Below, one piece after another: positions 11,301-21,966 of a DNA stretch of 64,000 nt. Below the pieces are notes generated by a model. The model was not told the origin of the DNA, did no database searches, and worked only from the letters and a program-made list of their open reading frames with translations. A program made the position numbers and the translations under genes. This DNA comes from Epinephelus fuscoguttatus (Eukaryota; Chordata; Actinopteri; Perciformes; Serranidae), in contig NC_064773.1 in the NCBI RefSeq assembly GCF_011397635.1, positions 26,592,949 to 26,656,948 of the forward strand, given 5' to 3'. Numbering within the stretch: the stretch's first letter is position 1; each line of letters begins with the position of its first letter.

Positions 11301-14300
11301 TTATCTGATCAGCATGATGTGAAAAAATAACTAAAATCCAGATATGTGAGGGCACATAACTTCAGCTTCTTACAAAATACACCAGTAAAAATTTTGTATT
11401 GCCTCCGTTGGGCTGCACAGCTTACTGTTAACAACAGCATACCTGACCAATAAAAACATGTTCTCTTACATTTAATAAAAATCTGAGTTGCACCCAAGAA
11501 AATTGTGACATGCAGATGAGTCAGTATTAATCCTTACACAGTACGTACTCCCTCCCTCCTTTCCACCAAGTTACACACTCCGTATGAATGAATTTTACTG
11601 CATTTCCTCAAAGGCAGGCAGATGTGTAGGTGTATAAGACATCTGTGTGAAATGACAACCTTTGCCACAGAAGTGTGACAGCAGAGTCTTACTTAGTGCT
11701 GACAAGCGTGTCGCTGATCCAACATTTCTCCCAGTGCTCCTTTATGACATAATTTTGTTGATGTTATTGATCTTGAGGGTTTAATTATAACAGCTGCTTA
11801 CATTTTGGATTTGATTCTGAAATCAGATTCAGTAAAACAGATATCGAACCTCAAATCTATTTACATGTTCAGATCGGATCACCTTGACCCACAGTATCAC
11901 TGTCATACAACCCTATAGGCAGGCACACTTGTGTTTTCTTTGGCGTACACACCAGTTTCACAAGTTGGAGTGGAACACGTAAAAATCAGTGTTCTCAGTT
12001 TACACTGCCACATGACAAAATGGCTCTGTCTCTCTGCAGTGTGTCTTGGGATTTATACTTGTGCAGCAGACCCTATGCCGGAGCCTACACGTCACCTACG
12101 CTGTTGTGAGCATTTATACATGTGCGATGATGTGTCTGTGTCACTCTGCAGTTACACCTTCAAAACACACATTAAACATGGCATAAAAGCGACAATTTCA
12201 AACACCAGTACACAAAACAGCTTCACTGTAACTCGCAGCATTCACAGACAAACACTCTTTTGCTGGACACATTTTCCCCACAAATACAACATGCTAATGT
12301 TATTAGCACAAGCCTATTGCATTTTAACATTGTATAAATTAGCCTGGTGGCCAGCTAACTTTACCTCTGCTCATATGAAGCCAGGGACAATGTTGAGCAA
12401 CATTTAACAAAGGTAACATTACAAAATTTGGCTCCATTACAACTCACGAGATTCACCGACAAAACAACTGTCTTAAACTTAACACGTTTTCCGAACAAAT
12501 ATAACATGCTAACGTTATTATGGCATTTTACATTGTATAAATTGGCTGGCAACTAGCGGAGATTTCCTTTGCTCATATGAAGCCAGGATAAATCCCGAAG
12601 TACAAATGCCTGAGGGAAATATCACACACAACAAGACTTAAAATGTTATTTTTGTGGAGGCTTTATTATCTTCACAATTTATTTTTTCTTATCTGTTAAA
12701 ATTAAAGTAAATAAAAGCTTTGTTTCCGCTGAGGGAAATGGTGTCAGCTTACAAAAATAGACATAAGGTCTGCGACGCCGCAACTTGGAGTTACATTTCC
12801 AGGGAGGTGCACGTCAGGCTACGGTGTAGGTTACAGTGTAGGCTCTACATTGTTGCAGAGCCTACGCTGTAGGTATGGCCTCAATTCAGCGCAGAAGTAT
12901 AAATTCAGCCTTACACTCATTAGAGCGATGTGAAATAAAAACCTCATATCAGCGACTCTCAAAGTTGTAAACTGGGGAGCCTGCTTATGATTTCCAGCCA
13001 CACAGAAAAAGTTCACACACTATGATGTTTTTATGACATAATAACACTACACAAAAACTTTCACACTTTGACAACAATATTGCGATATAACACTCATTTT
13101 ACTTTCTAGTTTTCCACGTTTAAATGCATTTAAAATGACTGAAATAGAGAGATGGTATCTGGTGTCTGACATTGACTGTGCCTAACCACAGCAGTTGAGC
13201 AACAGCTTCTGCTGGAGTACAGCAACACCTCTTACACAAACCACATGCAGAACTGCAGTAATCCATAATGCTAGAACCAGGAGTGACAGTGATGGCAATT
13301 TGAAAGTGAAAAGACAAAAAAAAAAAAAAAAAAAAAAAAAAATCAATCTTACGTATACACTTGAGGGTGGGTGGGGACGGGAGCCACTGTAGAGAACCAC
13401 TGTCACTTTGCTTGCATCTGATGAGATTTGATGTTCCCGCCTCCCTTGTGTATCCTTCTATACATTTGTAGCGAAAAGGGCTGTTTACTGAGAAGCAGGT
13501 CCCTGGTGGCTCTGTTAGATCTATGAGAGGGATTTCTGGACACTGACAATTGTTTTGGTCTGAAAGAAAAGAAAAACATCATGTGGCAAAATTACAATAT
13601 GGATGCAGAGATCCACACAGAGATAGCAACAAGAAAAAATTATAAGAATTCACCGAAAATTTAAGGTAACACTTAATTTGGATAGCCCACCTGCAGATAA
13701 TTTATAGAGTGTTTGTAACATTTCAGCACTCTGTTAGTTGAGATTCAACTGCTTCGCTTTGTCTGTAGATGTATATTTGACAATTCACTACATTATCTCA
13801 GAATAATTTAGTTGAACTTTTCACTCAACCTATGCTGTGTAGGGAAGTTTAACTCAATTATTATGAGAACATGTCGTTATATTCATGAATTGTTCAGTTT
13901 AGTCTAAAGATAATATCTTATTGCTCTCTCTTATTCATAGAATAAAGCAGAACTGTTCAACTGTTAATTACTATGCTACTGAAATGTTATAAATACTCTG
14001 TAAGCCAACTATGAAGTTAAGTTTTGCTGACTTTTTTTAATTAATATATATATATATATATAATTAGAAGACCCACAAAAACTCATGTGTGTGGGTGCAT
14101 CAGTTGTGAATGAGTCCTGTTGGCAGTATGCCATTTTCCCTAAAGCAATTCAACGCACGATATAGAGTTTATTTGCTTCACCGCGACACTGGTAGTGTAT
14201 AGGCTATAATACATGCCTAGATTAATCAGTAACACATGTAGACAGAGTATGTCTCACTTCAAACTCTGTTCATGGTGCAGAGCTGAATCTGAAAATGATG

Positions 14301-14812
14301 TATGTGCTTATCCACTGTAGATGAGAAGGAAATGAAAAGGAAAGAAATTGTGTCCCTCAGATGCATAACTGGTCTTAATTTCTTCAAATGTGTGAGTTTT
14401 TACATGCGCGCAGGTGTATTTATTTTTTTTACAACCTGTGTGTTTTAATCGTACTGATATAATATTTTTTAATGTGTTTGTTTTGTTTTTTAATCACAGC
14501 TGCATTCACTGACTGTACAAATAACACCAGACGGTAGTGGCTGTGAAAGAGAAAGTTAAAATAATAACATACAGTAGAATAATAATTTTTTTTTTTTTTT
14601 TTGCTATTTGCAGTGCCCTGGTTTGGACCACATATCCACAGCATACACCTACTAGAGTAAAAGCGATTATTATTTAAAGGGATTTATGAACTAAATCTCA
14701 TGTGTAAAGTGGGGTAATGTATTTGTCACTTACCGCCATTGGACAGAAGCGCAGCTCCAAGCAGACTGATCATGATAGCGCAGACAGAGATTAATGGGGA
14801 ACACAGATCCAT
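2305..14812 (-). CDS. il15ra: Interleukin-15 receptor alpha-like, single sushi domain
   Basis: Seven coding exons on the minus strand, in order: 14734-14812, 13353-13559, 10516-10563, 10353-10400, 4906-5025, 2568-2658, 2305-2386 (225 codons including stop, 224 residues). Every junction is GT..AG; phases run 1,1,1,1,1,2. The parts are a signal peptide (about 1-25), then a sushi domain (about 30-95) with the four cysteine positions CPE, YKC, IRC and LKC plus two extra cysteines. Its AGTSNLIRC and LKCIRDP resemble mammalian IL15RA more than IL2RA. A Thr/Ser/Pro-rich stalk (96-167) follows, then a membrane helix (about 175-195) and a short tail after CYRRR. In mammals the sushi domain binds IL-15 and presents it to IL2RB/IL2RG on neighbouring cells. 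Seven exons and the place beside rbm17 fit IL15RA. Exon 5 begins at a CAGCAGCAG acceptor, so +/-1 codon is possible. A CD25-like paralogue is the main alternative identity. Confidence 0.85.
3375..3754 (-). mobile_element. V-SINE-like retroposon with 12-bp target duplication
   Basis: Read on the minus strand, the element begins GGGCGGCACGGTGGTGTGG (tRNA-like head) with a pol III B-box region GGTTCGATCC. The central region GTTTGCATGTTCTCCCCGTG is the conserved core I associate with V-SINEs. It ends in a (TGAA)n tail. TCTGGTGAGTTT occurs at 3363-3374 and 3755-3766, a perfect target-site duplication. It sits in il15ra intron 5, in the same orientation as the gene. Confidence 0.85.
4857..4882. repeat. 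Short tandem duplication in il15ra intron 5
   Basis: The unit ctatcagtatactg occurs about twice in direct succession, 24 bases from the donor side of il15ra exon 5. It is too short to classify. Confidence 0.5.
6074..6309. mobile_element. Foldback (hairpin) element built of GGTTCTATGTTYCCC units
   Basis: The two halves are reverse complements over about 110 bases each. For example 6151-6178 pairs with 6204-6231 with one difference, and the outer ends read TATGTTTCCAGGG and CCCTGGAAACATA. Each arm carries about four copies of GGTTCTATGTTYCCC, so the element is both tandem and palindromic. No coding capacity. Confidence 0.75.
6335..6530. repeat. Degenerate tandem array of TTAGCAAGCT-type units
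   Basis: Repeated phrases built from gttagca, agcaagctaac, ttgctaac and tagcctac recur with a spacing of roughly 60-65 bases. The array lies between the foldback and the right arm of the outer element. Confidence 0.5.
6855..7140 (+). repeat. Left copy of an inverted ~280-bp repeat pair
   Basis: This segment and the reverse complement of 8160-8430 share ordered matches. Examples are CAGTATGGGT, TTGGCAAATTTGCATCA against TTGGGAAATTTGCAGAATTTGCATCA, TATGGACAATATTTCAGCAACTGCTTGGC, CAAAATGGCTG and GGCCATRTCTCAACTCC. Identity is moderate and there are gaps. No coding potential. Confidence 0.6.
7436..7950. mobile_element. Possible hAT-like non-autonomous element
   Basis: The left part begins CAGTGGTGCCCAAACC. 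The right part has gggccccggactgg followed by tttggacatgcc. I associate this pattern with ends of hAT-type elements in fish. It contains a run of about 16 G residues near 7491-7506. I could not find a matching 8-bp target duplication, so ends and identity are tentative. Confidence 0.3.
7928..7967. repeat. Perfect 40-bp palindrome
   Basis: GACTTTGGACATGCCCACAG is followed with no spacer by its exact reverse complement. The dyad centre is between 7947 and 7948. It lies in il15ra intron 4. Confidence 0.95.
8160..8430 (-). repeat. Right copy of the inverted ~280-bp repeat pair
   Basis: Reverse-complement partner of 6855-7140. The pair is separated by about 1 kb that includes the hAT-like region and the 40-bp palindrome. 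It may be two independent insertions of one family or the ends of one larger element. Confidence 0.55.
8431..9084. other. il15ra intron DNA, nothing assigned
   Basis: No exon, element end or regulatory site could be supported here. A short triplet-like stretch (tactagtagtaattctac) occurs near 9035, similar in style to 5090-5160 and 10140-10250. Confidence 0.4.
9085..10030. repeat. Probable interspersed repeat within il15ra intron 4
   Basis: The segment opens with aagctggggtgggcag and has phrases such as ggccaatcacaggtcatttc that I recognise from repeated teleost DNA. A 114-codon open frame on the plus strand (9598-9942) has no recognised domain and is not treated as a gene. No terminal repeats were found. 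Confidence 0.35.
10975..11110 (+). repeat. Copy of a 'gtatgcaggatttagtggtatctag' repeat family
   Basis: Sequence from 10980 (acagtatgcaggatttagtg, then gtatctag) matches the start of a second segment at 16541 inside rbm17 intron 3 (gtgtgtaagatttagtgg, then tatctag). Both are followed by a related gcgac/gcaac stretch. Two copies of one interspersed family in the window. Confidence 0.55.
11111..12224. other. il15ra intron 2 DNA, no gene
   Basis: Several open frames of 60-160 codons occur, including one plus-strand frame at 11931-12407. None has a recognisable domain or exon-like splice borders. Nothing else could be supported. Confidence 0.4.
12225..12600. repeat. Two-copy tandem duplication, ~215-bp offset
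   Basis: ACATGCTAAYGTTATTA occurs at about 12289 and 12504. The shared following blocks are cattgtataaatt and gctcatatgaagccagg. The two copies have diverged, including in the spacing between blocks. It lies in il15ra intron 2. Confidence 0.65.
13316..13342. repeat. Poly(A)27 (poly(U) on the il15ra transcript)
   Basis: An uninterrupted A run on the plus strand. On the il15ra strand it is a T run that starts ten bases inside intron 2, directly after the GTAAGATTGA donor of the sushi exon. Confidence 0.95.
14044..14062. repeat. (AT)n microsatellite
   Basis: A simple AT run of about 19 bases in il15ra intron 1. Confidence 0.9.
14586..14602. repeat. Poly(T)17 tract
   Basis: A homopolymer in il15ra intron 1, about 130 bases 3' of the signal-peptide exon on the gene strand. 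Confidence 0.9.
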
Positions 14813-14922
14813 CTGACAGCTCTGAGGAGACTTAAAACATGTTCGCCAGGTAGGCTTCACCGCGGCCGGGAAGGTTCATGTTCACTGCAACACGTCCAGC
14901 TGCTGTCTCACTTCTGCCCCCG

Positions 14923-14934
14923 ACTTTCGCTTTC
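14923..14934 (-). promoter_or_regulatory. IRF element / ISRE-like site
   Basis: On the il15ra strand the sequence is GAAAGCGAAAGT, an exact match to the IRF-element consensus GAAASYGAAASY. It begins 111 bases upstream of the il15ra start codon. Interferon control of the IL-15 system is known in mammals; here it is inferred from the motif alone. Confidence 0.6.
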
Positions 14935-15234
14935 ACCGTCACTACTCTCAGTAATGCAAATAAATGGGCGGATCATCGTGGATCAAGTGGTGAACTTGCT
15001 CACTTGTGCTTGCTCGCTGTGGACGCCATGTTTGTAGTTCCGCAACAAAACCACGCTCACATGGGCAACAGTCATGCATTTGTTTATGTCAGACGAACAA
15101 TACACATCCGTACATGTTATGTCATATTACACGGCGGCACAGACAGTAAAAAGCATTACGCTCGAGTGTTGTCATGGTGCGGTGGAGAGGAGAGTACATT
15201 AAAGTGTAGTACAGTGGTGACGACAGTCATCCAG

Positions 15235-15247
15235 CCGCTAGGTGGCG
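15235..15247 (+). promoter_or_regulatory. CTCF-like motif
   Basis: CCGCTAGGTGGCG closely fits the CTCF core (CCRSYAGRKGGCR). It lies between the two divergent transcription units, nearer to rbm17. A motif match only. Confidence 0.4.
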
Positions 15248-15299
15248 AAAGAGCAGGAGACTGCCGCCAAATGTCGTTGACTGTCGCGCTTAGTTTTGT

Positions 15300-15419
15300 T
15301 GTTGTGCTGCGGGTTTCCGTCACGTACAGCCAGCGAGGAGAGCTATACAAATGTGCGGCTAAATCTTTATTAATGTGACACACTTACATTTAGTTAATGT
15401 CCAGGTGTTTCTAAAGCAG
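15300..15419 (+). other. rbm17: rbm17 5' non-coding exon (start uncertain)
   Basis: The 3' border is a strong donor, AAAGCAG then GTAAGT at 15420. This fits a leader exon joined to the acceptor before 15760, in the exon that carries the rbm17 start codon. The transcription start is estimated, not seen. Confidence 0.5.
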
Positions 15420-15784
15420 GTAAGTTGAAAAAAGCTAATTGTATATATGTTTTTCACAATATCCGCTTAGCAGCAGACAGTAAAGTAGCTATGTTAGCAT
15501 TAGGTAGCTAACGTTAGCTTCGGTAATATTTAGCCAGTTTCTCCTGGCCTGCTGGGGTTTAAGTTAGCGGTCTAACTATAACTAACGCTGAGTGACTAAA
15601 ATTTCATTGCATTTAATGATTAAACCACTGAGTTACAATAAATGTAAACCAGCTTTCCATGTAGGCTGCTGCTAAGCTACATTCTTGTAGAAAAGTGATG
15701 CCCCTGAAGCCAGTTTATGTTAACGTTACATCAAATGATTCTTGTCTCCGTGTCTGCAGGAAACAGAGGCACTGACAGGCAGCA

Positions 15785-18700
15785 ATGTCGCTGTATGATG
15801 ACCTCGGTGTGGGTGCCAGTGACACCAAGACCGAAGGATGGTCCAAGAACTTCAAGCTGCTGCAGTCCCAGCTGAAAGTGAAGAAGGCGGCTCTGACTCA
15901 GGCCAAGGTAGGCACATACAAGTACGGTACGCAGGTAAAATAATGGATAAACACATCTGTCATAGAGAGGGTACGTGCACCCACAGCAGAGATGATAAGG
16001 TACATGTAATGATATGTAACCACACAAATGACAATGAATAAAAAGTGATTTACAGCAGATGGACGTGATGATGTGCTATTGTGTGCTACATTAACAAGAA
16101 GAGTATTCAGAAACAAGAAAAAACAACAAATCCAGTGTGTACATATTCAGTCATTTTGCTTCTGTGTGTGTAGACCCAGCGGATGAAGCAGACCACTGTG
16201 TTGGCCCCAGTTATTGATTTAAAGAGAGGAGGTTCCAATGATGACAGACAGATCACAGACACTCCTCCACATGCTGCTGCTGGACTTAAGGTTTGTATCC
16301 AGTAATTCTGGTTGTTGGTGTTAATGAAGTCTTCAAGTTTATTAAATGTTTAAAATGTTCAAGCTGCTTTATTTTCTCTTGATTTGATTTGTCTGGATCT
16401 TAGCCAGAGATGCAGAGTGAAAATGTTAGGAAGTAATGTTAATATGATACAGAGTGAGTCATGGGGTAGTGATGCAACTGCACAAAGACTACACCTTATG
16501 TGTTGATAATACATATAAATATTCTCAGAAGAATACTTTTAAAGGTCCAGTGTGTAAGATTTAGTGGTATCTAGTGGTGGATTTGGCGACTGAAACAAGC
16601 TGAAACCTCCCCTGGTTAGAATTCCTTCAGTGTTCATTGTTCATGATAAAAAACAGACTAGGTAGTTTGATAAACCAATTTCAGTTTCATGCTACAAATC
16701 AGTGTTTCCCCTACGCTGTTTGACATGTTACAAGTGGGCTGCTAGCCCAGCACCTGTTAATGTTTGCCTATCTATTTTGTCTGACAACTTAATGTGTGCT
16801 CAGCTTTTTCTGATCAGACGTTCAGGAATTTTTTTTTATCAGGTCGAATTATCTGCTGAGGTCTCTTCCTCTTTAAAACAAACAAATCAGGTGATTTAAA
16901 CTTGTACAAACACTTAATAAAGCAGTTTCACCATAAAAATTGTTTTTTTTCCAACGCTGTTTGACATGTTTGGCTATTAGCCCAGCACCTGCTCATATGT
17001 GCTTACTTTTTTTTTTGTTTTTTTTTTTTGTTTTTAAGAACTTAAGATCCAGATGTTCAGGAGGTTTTTACCAGGAGTCCAGTTATCACAAAGGTCCCTT
17101 CTTCTCAAAAAAAAAAAAAAAAACCAAGAACAGATGTGGTGATTTAAACTGGTAAAAACATTGAGAAAAAAAAAGTTTCACTTTAAAAAAAAAAGAAGTG
17201 ATTTTGCAACACTGCTCGTCGCAGAGGGGCTGTTAACTATGGAAGCCAACACAAAAAACGAGAATGGCCCTATCTAGAGCCAGTGTTTGATTTGTCAGTT
17301 CTGGGCTGCTGTAGAAACATGGCAGCGAGGACCCGCTCCCTGTGTAACATTAGCTATGAACGGCTCATTCTAAGATAACGAAAAAAAGATTCTTATTTTC
17401 AGGTGATTACACACTTAAAAAAAACATACAACATTATATTCCTTTTCTGTATGTGTGTTGGTGTGTGCTTCAGGACGCTGTGCCCAGCGGTTTCTCCTCT
17501 GGTGATGTGCTGATCCCGTTGGCAGATGAGTACGATCCAATGTTCCCTAACGACTACGAGAAGGTGGTGAAGCGACACAGAGAAGAACGGCAGCGGCAGA
17601 GGGAGCAGGAGCGGCAGAAGGAGATCGAGGAGAGAGAGAAGTACTGACGTGATCATTTACTCAGCTCACTAAGTGATAAAAACAGCAGCAGGGATTAAAC
17701 ATGAGAGAATATAATCTTAGGCAAAAGGGGAAAATGATCTACTCTTCCACTTAAACTTTCGTACAAAGTCAAATTACTTATTGTTTTTCTTTCTTACTGC
17801 TTTATAGGGTCCTTGGAAATCTTGTTGCCTCTATAATTGTTTGCTTGTAGCCTAATACAGGTTATTGTCATGCAATAGTAATTTGTTAGAAACTAAAGAA
17901 AGAGTCCTCTGCACTGAATATTTGTAGGAACACATGGTTCCTGTTTCAGTCATGAACTTTGTGTGTTGCAGAAAAAGGAAAGATCGGCACGATGGTGGAG
18001 CTCCAAGTGGTTTCTCTCGTTTCCCTGCAGCAGAGGGCGAGTCAGATGAGGAAGAGGACTATGAGAAAGAGCGGAGGAAACGAAGTGAGTATTTTACTTT
18101 ACTTGGCTTCCATATAGAGCACCTGTAGAAACATTCCTCATCCTTGGATATTTTAATGTGTTCAGAGCTATAGCCTGATGGCCAACTTTGTCAGGATGAT
18201 TTGGTCATCAACCAGAGTCTCTCCAGATGAGCTTGGTCTACTTTTAGGAAGTACGCTTTAGATTTTTTCCCCTCAAACGCAGGTTTATCCTTCCTCACAG
18301 ATTTTCTGTGTGAGGCCACCAAGCCTTTCTTTGGTCACAGGTTGAGAGAGGGTAAACTGCAGGAGCATAGTATACAACTCAGGGACCTGAAGACAGTTAG
18401 GATTCTTCGAGTGGGTTTGTAGGAGGTACTTATCCATAGTCAGTGTGTTACCTGCAGTCGATGGCAGTCAGTGTTTCAGTTTTGTGAATCAGGCAGGGGT
18501 ACTGACACGGAATGTATTACTGTGGATGGGGGCAGCAGCAAAATGTATTCTAGGTGCCTTAAAAAAAGTCCCATCTCTATATTTAGAATATTTTCACAGC
18601 TTTGTATTAGCATCTAACAGCATTTTCCAACAGGAAATGAAGACGTCATATCGCTCTACGCAAAGCCAAAGCTACATGAATTTAACGTTGAGTTATTGTG

Positions 18701-21700
18701 TGACTGTGGCTTTTAAAAAGGTTCCTTCAGACTCACCAAAGTCACACAATAACAAACAAACTAACTAACTGATTGAGGCAGTGGTGGACCAGCAGGTCCC
18801 GTGTGCAGCAAGTCAATATTAATGTTTTTGTCAAAGGAGTCTGGTGGCTGTGACAAGAGCATAGGCGGAGAACTGAAGCTGTTAATGGACAGCAGTAGAT
18901 TGTTTAGCTTCCATGGTGTCTCCTGCCTCCTTCTCTGAACTGAAAGTGTGCTGAGTGACACCCATTGTATATAAAACACGGACTATGGATATGTACCTCA
19001 TAGAACATAAACATTTTAGCATCATGAATAACAAGATGAAATGATGATGATGTGGAAACATAGAAGCACATGTCTGATTAAATACATCAAATTTAGTCAT
19101 CATGTTTTAACCAAAACAAAAACTAAACTTCACTTCTCTAACATGATGGATTTTGTGTCTCTCTCTTCCAGGTGGAGCAGCCATCGCCCCTCCTTCTTCC
19201 CTTGTGGACAGGGATGGTAAGTCTTATGATCCAGCCGGTAGTGATGGTTTAATTATCAGCAGAATGAATGCAGTGTAATAGCAGCAGAAAAAGAAAAGGA
19301 GAAGTACAATAGGAGCAGTAGTCTGGTTGAAGTTAATCCTGCATGAAATGACAGTTAAGTTATCCCAGGATTTTCAGTGTTACTTTGTTTTCGTCCCTGA
19401 AATCCCAGGTAACATGTTAAATACTCATTGAGCTTGTGTGTGGAACACTCTGTAGCCTGCAGTGCCCCTAGTAAGTTGTTTTTTATTTTAGCATCTGGAT
19501 TCCAGAGTGAAACAGTGGAGAACACACAGATGAACATCCAGCCTCTGTCTGTTTTATTACTGTCTACAGCAGAGGGCAGAATTGTCTACATAATCAGAGT
19601 TTGAGGTGTCATGAGCATTGTAAATATCAGTGTAAAATTACAAGGAGGGAAAAAGAAAGGCAGGCTTTCCTAGTCAGAATGTTGTTTTTATCTTCAGTAT
19701 CATCATCAGTTCTTCACAGAGCTGCTGTGATGTTGCAGTAATAGAAAACAACAGAATACACAATATATGTATAAAGAATGACAGTCTAAAATATCAGTTT
19801 TCTTCTGGCTGCCAGCAGTAGATTTGGCAGAGAACTGAAAATTGTGGTTGCTAGACTACATGCTGAAAGCAGTTGTGTTTTTCTGTGACTAGGCTCAACT
19901 TCATTCTCCTACGATGATGAAGGTCGTCCAGCCAGAGGCTCAAAAGCGGCCATCCCTCCACCTATGTATGAGGACTCAGAGCGGCCGCGTTCACCGCCTG
20001 GACCAACCAGCTCCTTCTTGGCCAACATGGGGTGGGTGACACACTCACAGCACACACACAAGGCAGTTTCTTTCTAGTTTAATATAAAAAATGTACTGTA
20101 ATGACAATTATTAAATCCAGAAGTTTCTTCTCCGTATCTTTTCTCACAGAGGTACGGTGGCCCATAAGATCATGCAGAAGTACGGCTTCAAAGAAGGCCA
20201 GGGCCTGGGGAAGCACGAGCAGGGCCTCAGCACGGCGCTGTCTGTGGAGAAGACCAGCAAGAGAGGAGGAAAGATCATCATAGGCGACGCTGCAGAAAAA
20301 CGTAAGTACTACCTTTGCATGTTTTCTTTGCTGCCAATTTTCTCCTCACAATCAGTGCTATGTGTGTCACTCTGTTTGTCCTTGTCCACTTATTTGATGT
20401 TTCACTTTGCTTTCCTTCACGTCCTTCTTAGGCTACATCCACATTACTATGTTTTCGTGTTAAAATCCATAACTGTTGCTACTTTTGCGCCTAGCGTCCA
20501 CACTACTTTGGCATTTTGGAACCCCCAAAACTGAGATCTTTAAAAGCCTACGTTCTTTTTGTAATTTCATCCTTCTTGTGAAGGTAACATTATTCCTTTC
20601 CCATTACCATGGCTTCCTCCTGCGATGGATAATGCTTGCAGCACTGCTCTAAAATGTTGCCGTATTTGCTTTGCAATGACTCCCAATCTGTTGTTCTCCA
20701 CCTTAACTGCTTTATACTCATGCGTTAGTTTCAGTAACAGTTCTGCCTTGTCGTCGATCTAAGCCAGGGGTAGGCAACCTGCGGCTCTGGAGCCACATGT
20801 GGCTCTTTAGCCTCTCTCCTCTGGCTCCTGTTGGCTTTGACAAAAAATAAAATAAAATAAAATAAAATAAAATAAATCACATAGAAATTAACAGCGGTTA
20901 TTTTTTTTAACATTTTAATTTTCATTTATCAATGATGTCGCCTTAAAGTGATTCTTACATTCTCCATTTCTAAAAATGAGTAGCCTATCAAAAAAGGTTT
21001 CTTTAATATGTGTCAGTCATCCTCAGCCCAGCGCCGTCTCCTCTACATTTTGCCAAATATCAATAGCAGTGGCGACAGTAGTCTTGCGTCTCCCTAGCCT
21101 GGCTAGCTGTGGACTCCAAATTAAAGTTTTAAAGAAAACAGAATTTAATTCTGCGTGAAGAGATTCATTTGCTTTCACCGCCAATGCTGCACAGTTAAAG
21201 TTCCACATAATCATGAATAGCCCACCGCAGTGCCACCTGGTGGTGAAACATATTGATGCATGCTCAGTTAGATCTATTTGTAATGCTGACGGGCTAATTT
21301 AAATGTAACAGACTGTTTTACCTCCAGGTTTAATATGTTTGCGGCTCCAGATAGATTTTTATAATCCTTTTTGGTCGAAATGGCTCTTTTTATAGTGAAG
21401 GTTGCTGACCCCTGATCTAAGCAAAGAAATCCCTTATTCTTAGCTTATTGTCTTATATTATCTTATTTTTCACCATCTTTGTAGTATTTTTTGTAACTAA
21501 GCAACCAACTGATAATCTGCCTCCTGTTTACACTGGCAAGTGCATGCCCAGTGTACGTGAATGGTCATGTAATATGCTTTTTCAGGTGTGTTAATGTAGA
21601 CAGATAAATTTGGAGACAGTGCTGAAATGCTCATGTATATAGAGATTGTTTTTGCTCTAAAACGCCATTTCAAAATGAAAAGGTATTCCTGTGGATGTGG

Positions 21701-21932
21701 CTGCACCTGTCAGCCGCATGAACCAACTTTCGCTTGTTCTTCATCTCTAGCCCTTGTATTTCTTGTTTGGTCTCAGACTGTTTCTGACCTACATTGGTTT
21801 TTAGTCCCAAGAGACGCATTTGATCTTTTCATGTGTATTTTCCTTGTCACTCATCAGTAACCGTCAAGGTGTTATTCCAGGATGAGTTAGATGTTTCACT
21901 GGGACTTTGTTTGCACATTTTTAGACTTTTTC

Positions 21933-21966
<34 letters not shown>

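Larger units (their letters stand above)
14813..15340. promoter_or_regulatory. Divergent promoter region between il15ra and rbm17
   Basis: About 500 bases separate the il15ra start codon (minus) from the first non-coding exon of rbm17 (plus), so the region should hold both promoters. It is richer in CpG than the surrounding introns and has no clear TATA box. It contains the IRF element at 14923-14934 and a CTCF-like site at 15235-15247. A 166-codon open frame (14878-15378) crosses it, but I treat that as chance. Confidence 0.65.

Noticed and set aside
11931-12407. 158-codon plus-strand frame
   Set aside because: It lies in an il15ra intron and partly in a tandem duplication; cysteine/histidine spacing fits no known domain.
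14878-15378. 166-codon plus-strand open frame in the il15ra-rbm17 spacer
   Set aside because: No recognised domain. It overlaps the divergent promoter and the rbm17 leader exon, and CpG-rich DNA gives long chance frames.
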